Source: Campylobacterota bacterium (GTDB taxonomy: Bacteria > Campylobacterota > Campylobacteria > Campylobacterales > JALSKU01). Taken from it: a DNA stretch of 6,394 nt. The notes below the pieces were generated by a model. The model ran no database searches. It was not told the DNA's origin and saw only the letters and a list, made by a program, of their open reading frames with translations. The stretch spans positions 1 through 6,394 of the forward strand of contig JAADDL010000043.1 in the NCBI GenBank assembly GCA_013153915.1, read 5' to 3'. A program made the position numbers and the translations under genes. Shown one piece after another: positions 5,641-6,394 of the stretch (within the stretch, counting starts at the first letter, position 1; each line of letters starts with the position of its first letter).

Positions 5641-6394
5641 AAATCTCTTCTATACCAATACTTTTTAAATATTTGAATGTTCCATCATAGTATTGTGATA
5701 ATCTTGTTTTATCTTCTTTCGAACCTTCTGGAATAAAGATCATCATACCCTGTCTAGCTCTAGTTAGTAATACTCTATAAGTATTTAGTAAATATCTTTT
5801 TTTTATTTCTTGATTAATGTTTTGCCATTTTGTGCCGCTAAATTTTTTAAATATCCATTGATCATTCTCAAAATAAAAATCCCCATCCCAGCATACACAA
5901 GTATAGTCAAGTTCTAATCCTTGAATATCATATTCTGTTGCTATTTCTTCATGAAAAAAAGATGATCGAATATCATCTCTATCATTTAAAAACCAAATTG
6001 CTGGATCTATTTTTGATTTAATATTTATTCCAAATGGTCGTAATCTATATGCACCTGAACTAGCAATCACTCCTGTTCGTTCATTTCCTAATCTTTGTTT
6101 TTTTAACCAGTCTTTTGCTTTTTGAAAATCTCTTGTAATTTTTATTGGATAATTTTTCTTGATATAATTTGCATACAAATTTTTAGCCTTATTTATATCT
6201 ATATCTAATATAGCATGTATAAATTCCGATAATTTTTCTGAACGAAAAGAACGCACTGATACAGATAAATGTAAATTATCATTTTCTTGTGCTTTTTGAT
6301 TTGATTTTAACCACTCTATTAAATCATCATTTTGTAAATAATTTTTATCAGATATTATATAAGGTGAATAAAAGATATTCCAATCTTTAAAATT
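5639..6394 (-). CDS. DUF2075 (Schlafen-group-3-like) DNA/RNA helicase domain protein, C-terminal part
   Basis: The frame is open from the window edge to a TAA stop, giving 251 residues of the C-terminus; the N-terminus, with the Walker A and B motifs expected of this family, lies outside. A GTG at 6254-6256 is internal, since the frame continues upstream with a sensible sequence (HLSVSVRSFRSEK at visible residues 42-54). Signatures are that RSFR segment, GVIASSGAYRLR at 108-119, a motif-V-like TEYDIQGLELD at 153-163 followed by WDGD, and a motif-VI-like YRVLLTRARQGMMIFIP at 206-222. The TRAR arginine pair is the expected helicase arginine finger. The domain is an SF1-like NTPase; biochemical function is unsettled, and members often occur in accessory or defence contexts. 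Composition is visibly more AT-rich than the core genes, suggesting recent acquisition. It converges on folB and has no visible partner. Confidence 0.87.
   Translation of the reverse strand, partial: NFKDWNIFYSPYIISDKNYLQNDDLIEWLKSNQKAQENDNLHLSVSVRSFRSEKLSEFIHAILDIDINKAKNLYANYIKKNYPIKITRDFQKAKDWLKKQRLGNERTGVIASSGAYRLRPFGINIKSKIDPAIWFLNDRDDIRSSFFHEEIATEYDIQGLELDYTCVCWDGDFYFENDQWIFKKFSGTKWQNINQEIKKRYLLNTYRVLLTRARQGMMIFIPEGSKEDKTRLSQYYDGTFKYLKSIGIEEI

Noticed and set aside
6254..6256. GTG as the start of the helicase-like gene
   Set aside because: The frame stays open to the window edge and the upstream residues continue the DUF2075 domain, so the gene is cut by the window and does not start here.
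1..6394. CRISPR array, tRNA, rRNA, insertion sequence or prophage genes
   Set aside because: No regularly spaced repeats, cloverleaf-like sequence, transposase or integrase motif was seen on either strand.

Overview
The window looks like a chromosomal segment of a Campylobacterota (epsilonproteobacterial) species. This rests on the AT-rich core genes with many ATA isoleucine codons, the protein sequences of NadA, NadC, FlhB, PlsY and FolB, and the tight packing of unrelated housekeeping genes. Genus cannot be fixed by eye.

Region 1 (1-4334, minus strand) is one compact gene run read right to left: nadA, nadC, flhB, a DHH/DHHA1 phosphoesterase, then an exported or membrane-anchored protein that leaves the window at position 1 (probably the N-terminal part of an M23-type cell-wall peptidase). 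Junctions are a TGATG overlap, a 6-base gap, a 22-base gap and an ATGA overlap, so this is probably one operon led by nadA. It mixes NAD synthesis, flagellar export, small-nucleotide turnover and probably envelope remodelling. The nadA start is TTG, supported by a perfect AAGGAG ribosome binding site and a TATAAT -10 box upstream.

Region 2 (4335-4430) is a short divergent promoter region serving nadA to the left and plsY to the right.

Region 3 (4431-5413, plus strand) is a two-gene operon: plsY (acyl-phosphate glycerol-3-phosphate acyltransferase, first step of phospholipid synthesis) and folB (dihydroneopterin aldolase, folate synthesis), joined by a TAATG stop-start overlap.

Region 4 (5414-5638) is an AT-rich spacer between convergent genes. 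It holds only weak inverted repeats.

Region 5 (5639-6394, minus strand) is the C-terminal 251 residues of a DUF2075 (Schlafen-group-3-like) DNA/RNA helicase-type protein whose N-terminus lies beyond the right edge. It is visibly more AT-rich than the core genes and looks like an accessory, possibly defence-related gene. The rest of the window is recognisable core metabolism and flagellar function. I see no CRISPR array, tRNA, rRNA or insertion sequence. The right edge is the only place where a novel system could begin, and the window stops before showing it.
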